Below are positions 51,107 through 60,097 of a DNA stretch of 64,000 nt, piece after piece. This stretch comes from Maledivibacter halophilus (GTDB lineage Bacteria > Bacillota > Clostridia > Peptostreptococcales > Caminicellaceae), in contig NZ_FUZT01000005.1 in assembly GCF_900167445.1 (NCBI RefSeq), positions 1-64,000 of the forward strand, read 5' to 3'. Numbering within the stretch: position 1 is the stretch's first letter; each line of letters starts with the position of its first letter. Made by a program: the position numbers and the translations under genes. The notes under the pieces were generated by a model. It was given only the letters and a program-made list of their open reading frames with translations, did not search any database and was not told where the DNA came from.

Positions 51107-51213
51107 AAAGGTACCGGTTACCTTACCCTGCAAATTTTTATAAAAATAGCCAGAAGATTGAGTAGTACTTAGTGGCTTTAATCTGAGATTCGTTAGTACC
51201 AGGTACCTTTCAC
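51107..51213. repeat. Inverted pair of GGTACC repeats
   Basis: AAAGGTACCGGTTACC (51107-51122) faces GTACCAGGTACCTTTC (51198-51213), bounding 75 bases. It looks like a small mobile unit with both ends, inserted in or beside the broken gene that follows. Confidence 0.6.
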
Positions 51214-51506
51214 TTTTAGATTTATATTTACCATAATCAAAATCAAGAATTTTTCCTTTTACTATACATGAATTATCAATCTGTAAATCTACGTTTATAG
51301 TGTTTTTATCAGAGTTATATGCTTACAAAACTATATCAACTTTATTAATATCAGTTACTTCGAATAATATAGTGTAGTCTGTAAAGCCTTCATTTTTATG
51401 TATCTTTATCAATTTATTAATAATATCTTTATCGGCAATATCAATTAGCTTTCCACCTTTAGATGATCCTATGTGTCCTTTTATGCAAACATGTTACTAG
51501 ATAACA
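51214..51506 (-). pseudogene. Broken gene fragment
   Basis: A frame with protein-like content (KGGKLIDIADKDIINKLIKI; FTDYTILFEVTDINKVDIVL; INVDLQIDNSCIVKGKILDF) carries a TAA in the middle, has no start, and runs into the GGTACC pair at 51213. Parent family not recognised. Confidence 0.5.
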
Positions 51507-51520
51507 TTTCGGAAAATTTT

Positions 51521-52357
51521 TTATTCAAAGTCTAGTTTAAATTGGACCATTTTCTTTTTCTTTAAAGCTTGTCTTGCTTTAGAAACTTCAATCTCTACTA
51601 AAACTTGATTAGCTTTGCTTATAATGGATATAGTACTATTAATATATATTATTAAGCAAAATATAAAAGTAATTAAAATTAGTAACTGTTTTACAATACT
51701 ATACACAAATTCTAATACTTCTAAATTTTTCTTGATAATATATTTTTCAAATTTTAATAAATCAATTTCTCCAAAATCTTTTGTTATATTTTTAAATTCT
51801 TTATGAAGTTTTGTTTTACCACGAAGACTATTTGAAATAGTTGTCATTTTTTTATAAGCTTCCTTAAACTCATTTTCTCCTTTAATAATAAATAATTTAT
51901 TGTTTTTAAGATATAATACAATATTTTCTATTTCATCTAAATATTTAAAGCTCAAATTTTTTTCATTTTGAAGTTTTTTTATAAATTTCTCTGTATTATA
52001 AACTGTATTATCAAAAATAGTACAGTTTTCAGAATACGACATTGTTCTTGAATTTACTCTTTCTATTTCCATCATAAATGAATATGAAAAAGAAGTAAAA
52101 AGGATTAATACAGATATAAGTATTGAAATAAAATTCATGATATCATTTCTATATGATTGAAAAATATAATTATATTTTTCAGTTTTTATAATATTTTCCA
52201 ATTCTTCATTACTCTTTAATATATAATTTGTATTTTCAATCTTTCTTATTTTAGAATCAATTACTTTACAGAAGTGTTTTTTTGACATAGCTGACAATTT
52301 TTCTTTCCACGTAAAATATTTTTTCAGTTGTCTCACCTCTTTACATGTTTTTTTCAT
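51521..52357 (-). CDS. Two-helix membrane protein of unknown function
   Basis: 278 residues. Transmembrane segments near 70-95 (FISILISVLILFTSFSYSFM) and 215-240 (QLLILITFIFCLIIYIN), with a loop of about 120 residues between. N-terminus basic. The start is uncertain; GAGGTGAG lies inside the first codons, so translation may begin later. No family recognised. Confidence 0.5.
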   Translation of the reverse strand: MKKTCKEVRQLKKYFTWKEKLSAMSKKHFCKVIDSKIRKIENTNYILKSNEELENIIKTEKYNYIFQSYRNDIMNFISILISVLILFTSFSYSFMMEIERVNSRTMSYSENCTIFDNTVYNTEKFIKKLQNEKNLSFKYLDEIENIVLYLKNNKLFIIKGENEFKEAYKKMTTISNSLRGKTKLHKEFKNITKDFGEIDLLKFEKYIIKKNLEVLEFVYSIVKQLLILITFIFCLIIYINSTISIISKANQVLVEIEVSKARQALKKKKMVQFKLDFE

Positions 52358-52456
52358 TTCAATATACTAAAATAATTTTTATAACGTTTCGCATTTGAGA
52401 TGTCTCTGAATCGGACTCACAAAATCATTCTTCTTGGGAGAGGATTCTTATCTCCC

Positions 52457-52494
52457 CCCCCAAAAGTTAGACATTAGTGTCTAACTTTTGGGGG
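52457..52494. repeat. Palindrome of insertion-sequence ends
   Basis: 17-bp perfect arms CCCCCAAAAGTTAGACA and TGTCTAACTTTTGGGGG with a 4-base loop, followed by TACA. This is the kind of terminal repeat seen on IS3-family elements, here as two ends face to face with no transposase. Probably a deletion scar; it could also terminate transcription. Confidence 0.55.
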
Positions 52495-52504
52495 TACACT
52501 TTAT

Positions 52505-53093
52505 AGTAGAAAGCCTTTAGCGGTCGACAACAACTATTTTAACAAAGGGGGCCTTACATAAAAATATATAAGCGTCAAAATACCCCCATCTATTCAAGAT
52601 GAGGACCTTATATTACATATTACACTAATCTTTATTATATAAAAGGTACTAGATATCGCCCGTTAAAGGTCCCGAGTACTGCTCGATTCTTGTCCAAGAA
52701 ACTGAAAATCCTTTTTTAGATTTTTCATTAAAGTCTGTTTTAGTGATGTAACTTTCCCACAGTTCCCTATGCGACTTCTATAACTTCCTTTTGATAATAA
52801 GTCGTGTCGGAAACTGCTGTGTTAGGTGATGTTTTTGCTATTAATCAATAACTTTATTCTTCGTAATATGGTTGATATGATTTTCATAACATATGAATTA
52901 GTTATACGAGTTATTTGGAAACAAATCCTCGTTATCATAGAAGAGTTTACAATAAGTATTTCCTACGACCTAAAAAATCGTTCCTTTTATATCATAATTT
53001 CTCTTTAGCAAAATAGTAATCGCTATGAATTGAACAGTCAAAAAAATCAACTTTTGTACTACATGCTAAATGCTAGACGTAGTTATTTTCGAA
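52505..53093. other. Gene-poor stretch with repeat and attC-like site
   Basis: Holds a tandem GGTACC-type repeat (52642-52745), an attC-like hairpin (CACAGTTCC with GGAAACTGCTGTG, ending GTGTTAGGTG at 52819-52828) and a box GCTAGACGTAGTTATT at 53071. A 60-codon plus-strand frame at 52826-53008 has no ribosome site and is not called. Confidence 0.4.
52642..52745 (+). repeat. GGTACC repeat, tandem long form
   Basis: Two head units in tandem (AAAGGTACTAGATATCGCCC, then AAAGGTCCCGAGTACTGCTC), followed by the shared GATTCTTGTC, GAAACTGAAAATCC, AGATTTTTCATTAAAGTCTG tail. Confidence 0.85.
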
Positions 53094-54184
53094 CTATCGA
53101 AGTCTATACTCTTCACTTAGAATATTAGGAATAGAATTCATTTTATCAAAACTAAATTCCTTTTGCGCTATTCCTAACGCATCTTGAATTGGATCAGACG
53201 ATTCTAAAAAAATAGTCATCTTGGCAATTTCTTTTAGCTTTGGATTATTTATTACTTCTTCATTGAGAGATTTGCTCATATATATATCTTCAGAATAACT
53301 AAAAATCATGTAATTTATTGCTTCTAATTTCTTATATCTATCAAGTTTATTAAATTGTCTATAAAATTTTCTATATCTTTTGCTATTTTTCTCAACAAAT
53401 AAGGCAATTACAGTTTCATCTTTCAGTGGTAAAACACATATATGTAAATCTCGTATTCTATATTTATGTGATAAATAGTAAACATCATTGATTATATTCC
53501 CCTCAAAATCTGTAATCAAAGCAATACTACTTTGAAAAGCAACTGGAACTACATAATCTAGCTTCTCATAATAGAAAAGGTAATAGTATTCATCAAGTGG
53601 TTTTTTTGTGGCTCTTTTAGCTCTTAAAAATCCATTTGTATATTCTTCCAAATCCATCAAATTAATAAATTGCCTATATTGTAAATAATCTTCCATCATG
53701 GGATTTAACTTCATAGCATTATTATAAATTGCAATTTCATACTCTCGTTTACTTATGTCCTTTAAGTAATTCTTCATTGCCATTTGACTAATCATTATAT
53801 TTGAAGGTTTCTGATTATAATTATCAGGATCTTCATATTCACTAAAAATTTTACTATCACAATCTCTACATATAAGCTGAAAAGTTCCCTTTTTTTAATT
53901 CCAACTTCTTCATCTAAAATAGGATTTGAAATTAATTTATTGGTATTATAAACTTCTCCATCAATAGAAATGTTCTTCAGTGCAAGAGCTGGCACAGAAT
54001 GTGAATTGCAAAAGCTTTGACATTCTCTCTCTCAATAATAACAGATAGTATTTTTCGCATCTTTTTTACTTTTGCTAAGGAACGTATTCAGTTTTTTTCG
54101 ATATTTAATTCTATCATCATCCGTCATATTCGAATCGAATATTTCTTCCATTTCAATTTTCATGGCATTTACTTTTTCAATCAC
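53094..54184 (-). pseudogene. Zinc-knuckle protein gene broken by a stop and a frameshift
   Basis: From GTG at 54184 (GGGGGGAAT upstream) one frame reads MEEIFDSNMTDDDRIKYRKK, then NTICYY, TGA, ERECQSFCNSHSVPALALKN, so the TGA replaces a probable Cys in a Cys cluster. Around 53890 a run of A is one base short: IKK continues as GTFQLICRDCDSKIFSEYED only in the next frame, which then runs to 53094 without a break. Total about 363 codons. Likely an inactivated HNH-like or metal-binding protein. Confidence 0.75.
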
Positions 54185-54218
54185 TCTATTCCCCCCCTTC
54201 ATACCTTCGAAAATAATT

Positions 54219-54349
54219 ACACCTAATGTTATCGCAGTCCGCGATCGTGCCTTTTAGATACTTTACTTACAATAACTTAATACCGACAAGTCAATCTCAC
54301 GGAACACTTAATCAAATACCTAGCATATCGTTAACTGGCGTGTTAGGCG
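54219..54349 (+). other. attC-like site
   Basis: Left box ACACCTAATG, inner CGCAGT; right inner ACTGGCG (one extra G, like an extrahelical base) and right box GTGTTAGGCG, of which GTTAGGC fits GTTRRRY. It separates two minus-strand units (53094-54184 and 54424-56247), as an integron cassette junction would. Confidence 0.4.
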
Positions 54350-54423
54350 TAGTTATTCTTGTGGATATATAGAGTTTATATATCCACAGTAAATATTATG
54401 TCGAGACTCTGCCTTTTGTTGAT

Positions 54424-55200
54424 CTATAATTTTTTCTTTTTCACTTCATTATCATCGGTGAAAATAAGCAATTTTTCATATTCTTCTTTTAACCATACAT
54501 ATTTCTCATATACATTTGGGGTATTGAAACTGCTATCCAAACCTTTAATAATAACATCACGTATTAAATCTAAATGTTCTGTAAGTTGTTTATCAGTTAT
54601 CACTGTTGAGTTCTGAACAACTTGAAGAACTATCATTTGATGAAATCCAACAGTTCCATCTGAAAGTCTATCTATGTATTGATGATATGGGTAACTAGCA
54701 GACTTGCTATAAATTGGATAATTCAATTTCTCAATCAACTTATCAGATAACACTATTCTAGGGTATTTAGCAAGGCTAGATTCGATTTGATAGACTTCAA
54801 TTAATCCGCTACCAAATACCACATTCCCTAAATCATGATATAAATTCCCTACTGTTACCCCGCCTCTTATTAAAACACCATTTGTAAGTATATACTCACC
54901 CATGTCTGCTATATTCGCCACAAGAGTAGAAAAGACTTCATTTATGTTTCCATCATCGACTTCAACTGATATCACGATAGAATCTGAGAAACATGTACAC
55001 CTTGTTTTTTCTGTAATATCAAATCTATCTAAATGTTTCTTCTGAGCAGATTCCTCAATTTCTGTATTTTTTAATCCCCAACGTGTAGGACTTTCCCATT
55101 TCTTAAAATATTTTAAAGATGTCTTTATAACTCTCTTAAGATCTATATTGCTCTCAGATTTATAAACCATACTTTTAAATCCTAAAATATCTATAAACAC
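54424..55200 (-). CDS. Nucleotidyl-cyclase-fold-like protein
   Basis: 258 residues; GTG at 55200 overlaps the upstream stop (TAGTG), with an in-frame stop just before, so the start is fixed. Pattern: FIDILGFKSMV at 2-12, CFSDSIVISVE at 70-80, LIRGGVTVGNLYHD at 110-123, VVFGSGLIEVYQIESSLAKY PRIVL at 127-151. The paired Asp (IDILGF, FSDS) and RGG-x-x-x-G arrangement resembles class III cyclase or GGDEF-like folds. Such proteins occur in mobile and defence DNA, usually without assigned function. Third gene of a tightly coupled operon. Confidence 0.6.
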   Translation of the reverse strand: MFIDILGFKSMVYKSESNIDLKRVIKTSLKYFKKWESPTRWGLKNTEIEESAQKKHLDRFDITEKTRCTCFSDSIVISVEVDDGNINEVFSTLVANIADMGEYILTNGVLIRGGVTVGNLYHDLGNVVFGSGLIEVYQIESSLAKYPRIVLSDKLIEKLNYPIYSKSASYPYHQYIDRLSDGTVGFHQMIVLQVVQNSTVITDKQLTEHLDLIRDVIIKGLDSSFNTPNVYEKYVWLKEEYEKLLIFTDDNEVKKKKL

Positions 55201-55832
55201 TAATTAATTAATTTTAAAAATTTTTCAAATTCAGTTTTAGAAAACCCATCTTTATAAAGTTCATTTACTAGCCATAATCCTGACTGACGTATTTTATTTT
55301 TAGGTGAATAATTTCCTAGCCAATTACTTGAACTTATACATTTACTACAATTTGATACTTCTGAAATCAATTTACTTTCTATATTCAGTCTACTGTCTTT
55401 ATTTTCTATACTAATTACAGCAAAGCTAAAATTCTCTCTAATGTATTTACTTACCTTTTTCTCTATTGACATTTGATATTCTAAATCTACTAAGTGCATA
55501 TACTTTTCTCTATTTTTTCTAGAAGTAAGGTCCCACTCCCATCTTTCTAAATAATTATCTTTATTTTTGTTTAATATACTTCTCCCAATATTTTTTCTAA
55601 AAATACTTCTATCTTTATTCTCTTTAATAAAATGTTGCTTCAATCTCGAAACTAATTGATTATCACCAGTGTGTGTACCAATTCTAACTATTCTATCAAC
55701 ACCATGTCCAGTTTCTCCTTTTTCAAACAGTATGTATATACCATTTTTAGGTATTGGATTTTTATCAAACGGAAATGAATATCTCTGCAAATTGGACAGT
55801 TGCTTATGTAATATTTCACAATATCTACTCAT
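55200..55832 (-). CDS. GIY-YIG nuclease-like protein
   Basis: 210 residues. GIYILFEKGE at 31-40 and VRIGTHTG at 49-56 replace the GIY and YIG strands, followed by LVSRLKQHF (catalytic Arg), NIESKLISEV (Glu) and SNWLGNYS (Asn), the order of the GIY-YIG active site. Likely a DNA endonuclease. Overlaps both neighbours, so it is translated with them. Confidence 0.75.
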   Translation of the reverse strand: MSRYCEILHKQLSNLQRYSFPFDKNPIPKNGIYILFEKGETGHGVDRIVRIGTHTGDNQLVSRLKQHFIKENKDRSIFRKNIGRSILNKNKDNYLERWEWDLTSRKNREKYMHLVDLEYQMSIEKKVSKYIRENFSFAVISIENKDSRLNIESKLISEVSNCSKCISSSNWLGNYSPKNKIRQSGLWLVNELYKDGFSKTEFEKFLKLIN

Positions 55833-56247
55833 TAATAACTTTCTCCTTTAAGTATGATAATTGTTGTCCTATTTTTAGTCCTTCCATAGGAACTTCCACA
55901 TGTTTCATATTTCTTACTAAATATTTTCTATAATTGTTACCTGCTAAAATAATAAATTTATCTTCATCAAAACTAATATTTTTATTTTTAAGTTGGTTAA
56001 TAACTTTTTCTGACCAAGTTTTTCTATCCTTCTCACTCATATTATTTAACGTCACGTTATAAGGTCGTATAACTTGTTCAAGTTCAACGACTCCATGTAA
56101 TGCTGATAATATAAATATTTTGTCTGGCTTTATTTTTTCTGCATACTTTAATGCTAATTTAAAAAGTGTGCTTTGATATAATTCTCTTGCCTCACTTTCA
56201 ACTTCTTTCTTTTTACTTACACAAGATATTAATACTATTGTTCTCAC
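55825..56247 (-). CDS. DUF6884-like protein
   Basis: 140 residues, GTG start after GGGGGGAG. Blocks VLISCVSKKKEVESEARELY, STLFKLALKYAEKI, FILSALHGVVELEQVIRPYN, TLNNMSEKDRKTWSEKV, ILAGNNYRKYL and PMEGLKIGQQLSYL match the pattern of the DUF6884 family (Cys-Lys-rich start, SAxHG, PY, LAGxxYR). Function not established; relatives are found in defence islands. First gene of the operon; a GGTACC repeat lies 26 bases upstream. Confidence 0.7.
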   Translation of the reverse strand: MRTIVLISCVSKKKEVESEARELYQSTLFKLALKYAEKIKPDKIFILSALHGVVELEQVIRPYNVTLNNMSEKDRKTWSEKVINQLKNKNISFDEDKFIILAGNNYRKYLVRNMKHVEVPMEGLKIGQQLSYLKEKVINE

Positions 56248-56273
56248 TACACTCCCCCCTAATTTTTTAAGTA

Positions 56274-56352
56274 AAAGGTACCGGGTGCTGCCCGATTCTT
56301 GTCAAAGAAACTGAAAATCCTTTTTTAGATTTTTCATTAAAGTCTGTTTTAA
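56274..56352 (+). repeat. GGTACC repeat, long form, upstream of the three-gene operon
   Basis: AAAGGTACCGGGTGCTGCCC, GATTCTTGTCAAAGAAACTG, then the shared hairpin tail. It occupies the position where the operon promoter would be, so the promoter may be lost, altered or supplied by the repeat. Confidence 0.85.
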
Positions 56353-56416
56353 TAACCTACATCTCTATAGAATAAAGTAAATTATTATAATTTGTATTTA
56401 ATGGCTTGCACCCCTA

Positions 56417-57064
56417 CTACCTTAAATCTATTAATGATTTAACTACTGTTTCGAAATCATTTTTGACTTCTTCTGGTATTTTTACACTTACCTCTTCCCT
56501 GTTAATCTCTATAGGATCACATCTAAGTTCTATCCTTATTATAGTTTCTTTATCGTAAAAGTAATACGCATTTAAAGAGTATTCTGGCATAAGGCTTAGT
56601 ATAAAGGTAGTGTAATATTCATCATCATTATATTCATTTAACTGTATATATTCAGGTCCCCTCTTAAATTCGCCTAACTTTTAAGCTGTATCTTTGTTAT
56701 AATCTTCATCATCTCACTTTACCATTAGCTCTATACCATATACATAGTTCTCTTTTAATTCTTCTATATTTTCATAAGTATAATTACTCTCTGAAATAGA
56801 CATATTGTACACTGCAATCATATAGTCATCTACACCTGCATCTTTATAATAAGATCTGTACATCTCCCCTTCAGTATCGTCATCTTCAATATATCCCTTA
56901 GGTACTTTATATTTAATATCTCTCCCTCTTACTTTATGTACCCTACTTTCTATGATTTCCTCTTTTTCTAGCATTATTTCTTTATTGTTTACATTACTAC
57001 ACCCTACTATTGTTATAAATAATATTAAGTTAATTATGATTTTTACGCTCTTTTTCATTTTCAT
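56417..57064 (-). pseudogene. Lipoprotein gene with two internal stops
   Basis: 215 codons in one frame from ATG at 57064. Lipoprotein signal (IIINLILFITIVGC). The frame is interrupted by TGA (56714) and TAA (about 56681) but continues sensibly (GEFKRGPEYIQLNEYNDDEY; FILSLMPEYSLNAYYFYDKE; VKIPEEVKNDFETVVKSLID). A 115-residue truncated lipoprotein might still be made. Family not recognised. Confidence 0.7.
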
Positions 57065-57330
57065 CCCCCTTATTATTTTAAACAGTAGTCAGTTATATAA
57101 CTGTGTAACTGTCTAAAAACTATTTTTTAGAGCTTTCAAAAGGATTTTCCTTCACTATTTGTAGAACTATTAATATATTCTCAAAGAAAAGATAAATCCA
57201 AAATATTCTTATAATATTATAACATTTTTGTTATTATTATGTAGTATTGGTCTTATTGTGGAAGCAAAAAAGACTAGAGCATATAAACAATCCCTAGTCT
57301 AAGCAAATTAAGTTTTAGCAAAGAAAAAAC

Positions 57331-57528
57331 CTAAAATTCTTCGCTAGGTTGAAAATCACATAATTCATCTAAAAAAACCCCTAACCCTTTAGCTAGTTTC
57401 TTAGCAGTGGAGACCTTGCAGTCTCCACGCTTTCCTATATCTTGAATAGTTCTTCGTGGTACTCCCGATAACTCAACAAGCTATGGCACTGATAGCTTTT
57501 TCTCTAGTCTTATTTTCTTTAAATTCAA
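57331..57528 (-). pseudogene. XRE regulator gene with one nonsense codon
   Basis: 66 codons from TTG at 57528 (AGGAGG upstream): KKIRLEKKLSVP, TAG, LVELSGVPRRTIQDIGKRGD, then STAKKLAKGLGVFLDELCDF. This is a typical XRE helix-turn-helix; the TAG sits where Gln is usual, a single C to T change. Confidence 0.75.
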
Positions 57529-57551
57529 TTCATTTCCTCCTTTTATATATG

Positions 57552-57576
57552 AAAGGTACCGGGTAACCAATGTCAT
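57552..57576 (+). repeat. GGTACC repeat at the truncated serpin
   Basis: AAAGGTACCGGGTAACC directly precedes the first base shared with the full serpin gene, so the repeat marks the breakpoint of the duplication. Confidence 0.8.
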
Positions 57577-58026
57577 CCAAGCAAATCCATGTATTTATTA
57601 TTACCAAATGAAAATGTAACTATGGATGAATTTATAAATAACCTCAATAAAGATACATGGCACGAAATGAAGGAAAGTTTACAAGAAACTAAGGATGTAT
57701 ACGTGAAAATTCCACGATTTAAAGTGGAATATGGTATAAAAGATTTAAAGAATGTTTTACGTCAATTAGGTATGGAGGAAGCTTTTTCTGAATCCGCTGA
57801 TTTCTCTGGTATTAAAGAAGGCATATTTATTAGCAGGGTTTTACATAAGGCAGTGATAGAAGTCAATGAAGAAGGTAGCGAAGCTTCAGGTGTTACAGTA
57901 GTTGAAATGACAGAAAGTGCACAAATAGAGCCAGATGAATTTATAGCTAATCGCCCATTTATCTATGCTATTGAAGATGATAAGACAGATACCCTCTTAT
58001 TTATGGGGGTAATGTCTCATATGTAA
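57577..58026 (+). pseudogene. Duplicated serpin C-terminal fragment
   Basis: Matches 47105-47555 with only a handful of base changes over 450. It keeps the C-terminal third, including the reactive loop and FIANRPFIYAIE, but lacks the signal and core, so cannot fold as a serpin. Changes include Asn to Ser and Lys to Arg near FISRVLHKAV, and Tyr to Asp near the end. A recent partial copy. Confidence 0.9.
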
Positions 58027-58238
58027 GGAAAAGTAAACCCAATTATTGCAATAGCATTAAGAAAGAAAATTTTTTTCGTTTTAGCACATACTTTTGGAGT
58101 TTAGATATAATATTAACCATATTGTGCCATTATGAATAATTTATAGTAAGAAGAATAGAAACCAAATTATAATAATTTATGTATTATCTCCCATAATATG
58201 CTATAATATGTTAATAGTTGGTATATTGTAGAGCTGTT

Positions 58239-59048
58239 ATGAATATGAGTAAAGATTTGATAATTGAATCTATTAAATTATTTTTAGATAAAGCTAATAC
58301 TAAAATGATAAATGGTATTGTTTTGACAATAGGTGTAATAATTATTTTTGTAATTCTAATTTTTGCTATAATTATTATTAGAAAAACTATTAGATCTTTT
58401 AATCATGAACAAGATTATATCAAATTGTTAAAAATTCACACAGAAGCTAATGAAATGTTACGTCTCTTAGCTGAACAATATGAAAAATTAATTAATATTA
58501 ATAACTCAACAAGTAAATTGTTTTGCGCATTAAATAAACTTATATTTAATAGATTAAATGGAGATGATAATATTTATAAATTTAATGAATTAATTGAAGC
58601 TATTATTTATCAAGTTCCAAGTGTCTTAAAGTCATCTCTTTCAAAAAAGCACAGATGTGTATTATGGATACCTACTAAAGAAAATAATAATCTAACAACT
58701 TTATACGCTAGTTCTACTGAATTACAAAATAAATCTTTTTCAATAAATAAGTCATTTGTTGGCCGAGTTTTTCTTGAAGGTGAGATACATAATTGTGGAA
58801 ATGTAATTGAAGAAAGTACTTATGATAAAAAGAAAAAGAATAAAATACATTATAAATCATTGGCTGGAATACCTATAAAAATAAATAATGAAGTTGTTGC
58901 AGTTCTTACTATAGATGGTAAAGAGGAAAATTCATTTTCTGATGAAGATATAGATAATTTATATATTTATTCCCAAATGATAAGTTTATGTATGTTGTTC
59001 ATTAAGGAAAAACATGGTATAATTAATTTGAAAGAGGAGGCGTTATAA
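58239..59048 (+). CDS. Membrane-anchored GAF-like sensor protein
   Basis: About 269 residues. N-terminal transmembrane helix (GIVLTIGVIIIFVILIFAII), a coiled linker (LLKIHTEANEMLRLLAEQYE), then a GAF-type domain (CVLWIPTKENNNLTTLYASS; SFVGRVFLEGEIHNCGNV; SLAGIPIKINNEVVAVLTID). The tail SFSDEDIDNLYIYSQMISLC is the usual GAF end helix. No output domain, so it may signal through a partner. Start is ATG 58239 or 58245. Coupled to the next small gene. Confidence 0.75.
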   Translation: MNMSKDLIIESIKLFLDKANTKMINGIVLTIGVIIIFVILIFAIIIIRKTIRSFNHEQDYIKLLKIHTEANEMLRLLAEQYEKLININNSTSKLFCALNKLIFNRLNGDDNIYKFNELIEAIIYQVPSVLKSSLSKKHRCVLWIPTKENNNLTTLYASSTELQNKSFSINKSFVGRVFLEGEIHNCGNVIEESTYDKKKKNKIHYKSLAGIPIKINNEVVAVLTIDGKEENSFSDEDIDNLYIYSQMISLCMLFIKEKHGIINLKEEAL

Positions 59049-59213
59049 ATGTCTATAGCTATGTTAGAAAGAAATGTAAATAAATTTTTATCTGGGCAAA
59101 TCAGTTCTAAAAAATTCATAAAGATGACGTCTTTTAACCAAACCACAAAAAATGAAGCAAAAAAAATAATTAATAAATCTGATAAAATATTAAGAAAAAA
59201 TAATATAAAATAA
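59049..59213 (+). CDS. Small basic protein partner of the GAF protein (54 aa)
   Basis: ATG comes directly after the TAA of the GAF gene, with GAGGAGG upstream. Very basic helical peptide (NKFLSGQISSKKFIKMTSFN; KKIINKSDKILRKNN). Possibly a nucleic-acid or membrane-binding partner. No family recognised. Confidence 0.65.
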   Translation: MSIAMLERNVNKFLSGQISSKKFIKMTSFNQTTKNEAKKIINKSDKILRKNNIK

Positions 59214-59218
59214 AAATT

Positions 59219-59262
59219 TAACCCTTTTGCTTATTTCTTATAAACAAAAGGGTGTTTTTAAT
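59219..59262 (+). terminator. Terminator of the GAF operon
   Basis: ACCCTTTTG / CAAAAGGGT stem followed by GTTTTT on the plus strand. Confidence 0.85.
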
Positions 59263-59333
59263 CTTCCTATATAAATCCCTTTATCCATAACATCATTTTA
59301 AATACCACTTAAAAATTGGATAAGATGTTGATA

Positions 59334-59627
59334 CTATTCCCATATTAAACTGGATTGGCCTTTAGGAGGCTTCTCATTTAACATATTAAGAACCTTAGAT
59401 ACAAGACCCTTTCGGTAAGCAATTTCATTTAGCTCAGGAAGTAATGGATTTCCAAAAACGTGAAGAACACTATTCCCTCTGAAAATTCTGTTGAAACCAA
59501 TTCCTTTAGCAATTTTTGTAAGGTTTGAGATTCGGGTGGTACCCGGTACCTTCCATACTTTTATGACTATCATAAAACATATACAGGTCTTCATTTTTTC
59601 TAATATAATCTTTCTTTTGGATTTCAT
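59334..59627 (-). pseudogene. Chimeric remnant fused through a GGTACC repeat
   Basis: A frame of 97 codons whose middle (KVPGTTRI) is encoded by an inverted GGTACC repeat at 59528-59556. The C-terminal 60 residues (FRGNSVLHVFGNPLLPELNE; GLVSKVLNMLNEKPPKGQSS) look like the end of an unrecognised protein; the N-terminal 25 come from elsewhere. Not a natural gene. Confidence 0.55.
59528..59556 (-). repeat. GGTACC repeat, reverse orientation
   Basis: Reverse complement of AAGGTACCGGGTACCACCCG. Sits at the joint of the chimeric remnant. Confidence 0.8.
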
Positions 59628-59787
59628 TTATTTTGCCTCCCTTTATTCTTTATATCTGTATTATATACATTTTAATTTTCTAAAGAATTAAAAAAATATT
59701 TCCAAGATGTAAACTTTTGGTTTTTTATTATCCTTTATCCTATAGTAATTACATGGCATAGGCTTAAAATATACAAAACTCTCATTG

Positions 59788-60097
59788 TCAAGGTAGAAGG
59801 TAATAATCTATCCTTCTTGGTGTATCAATATCATCATAAGTCATAAGTTCTACTTTGTTTTGAATAAAATTTTTATCTGTTTTAAGCGGATTCTTACCTT
59901 GTAGTTTCCATACTCTGTAGGTTAAATCATATATTTTTTCATATCCAATAAAGTGTAATTTTTTATAAGGTTTTTTAAATTTTTGTTTCTGTGTATTATC
60001 CCCCACATCTTAGAGTTTTAAAATCCTCACCAATTTTGATACCTCCTAGAATTACACCTACAGGCTTATCTTCTCTAAAAACAATATAAGATAAATT
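59788..60097 (-). pseudogene. Acetyltransferase-like and adjoining remnants
   Basis: Minus-strand frame just after the repeat at 60098 reads NLSYIVFREDKPVGVILGGI, then KIGEDFKTLRCGG and stops, like the middle of a GNAT protein. A second 72-codon frame (59788-60006) begins there in another phase. Both lack proper starts. Decayed gene pieces. Confidence 0.45.

Noticed and set aside
52826..53008. A 60-codon hydrophobic plus-strand frame
   Set aside because: No ribosome site and directly after an attC-like box; AT-rich DNA gives hydrophobic frames by chance.
36267..57064. Recoded stop codons (alternative code or widespread selenocysteine/pyrrolysine)
   Set aside because: TAA, TAG and TGA all interrupt frames, while intact genes use all three as true stops.
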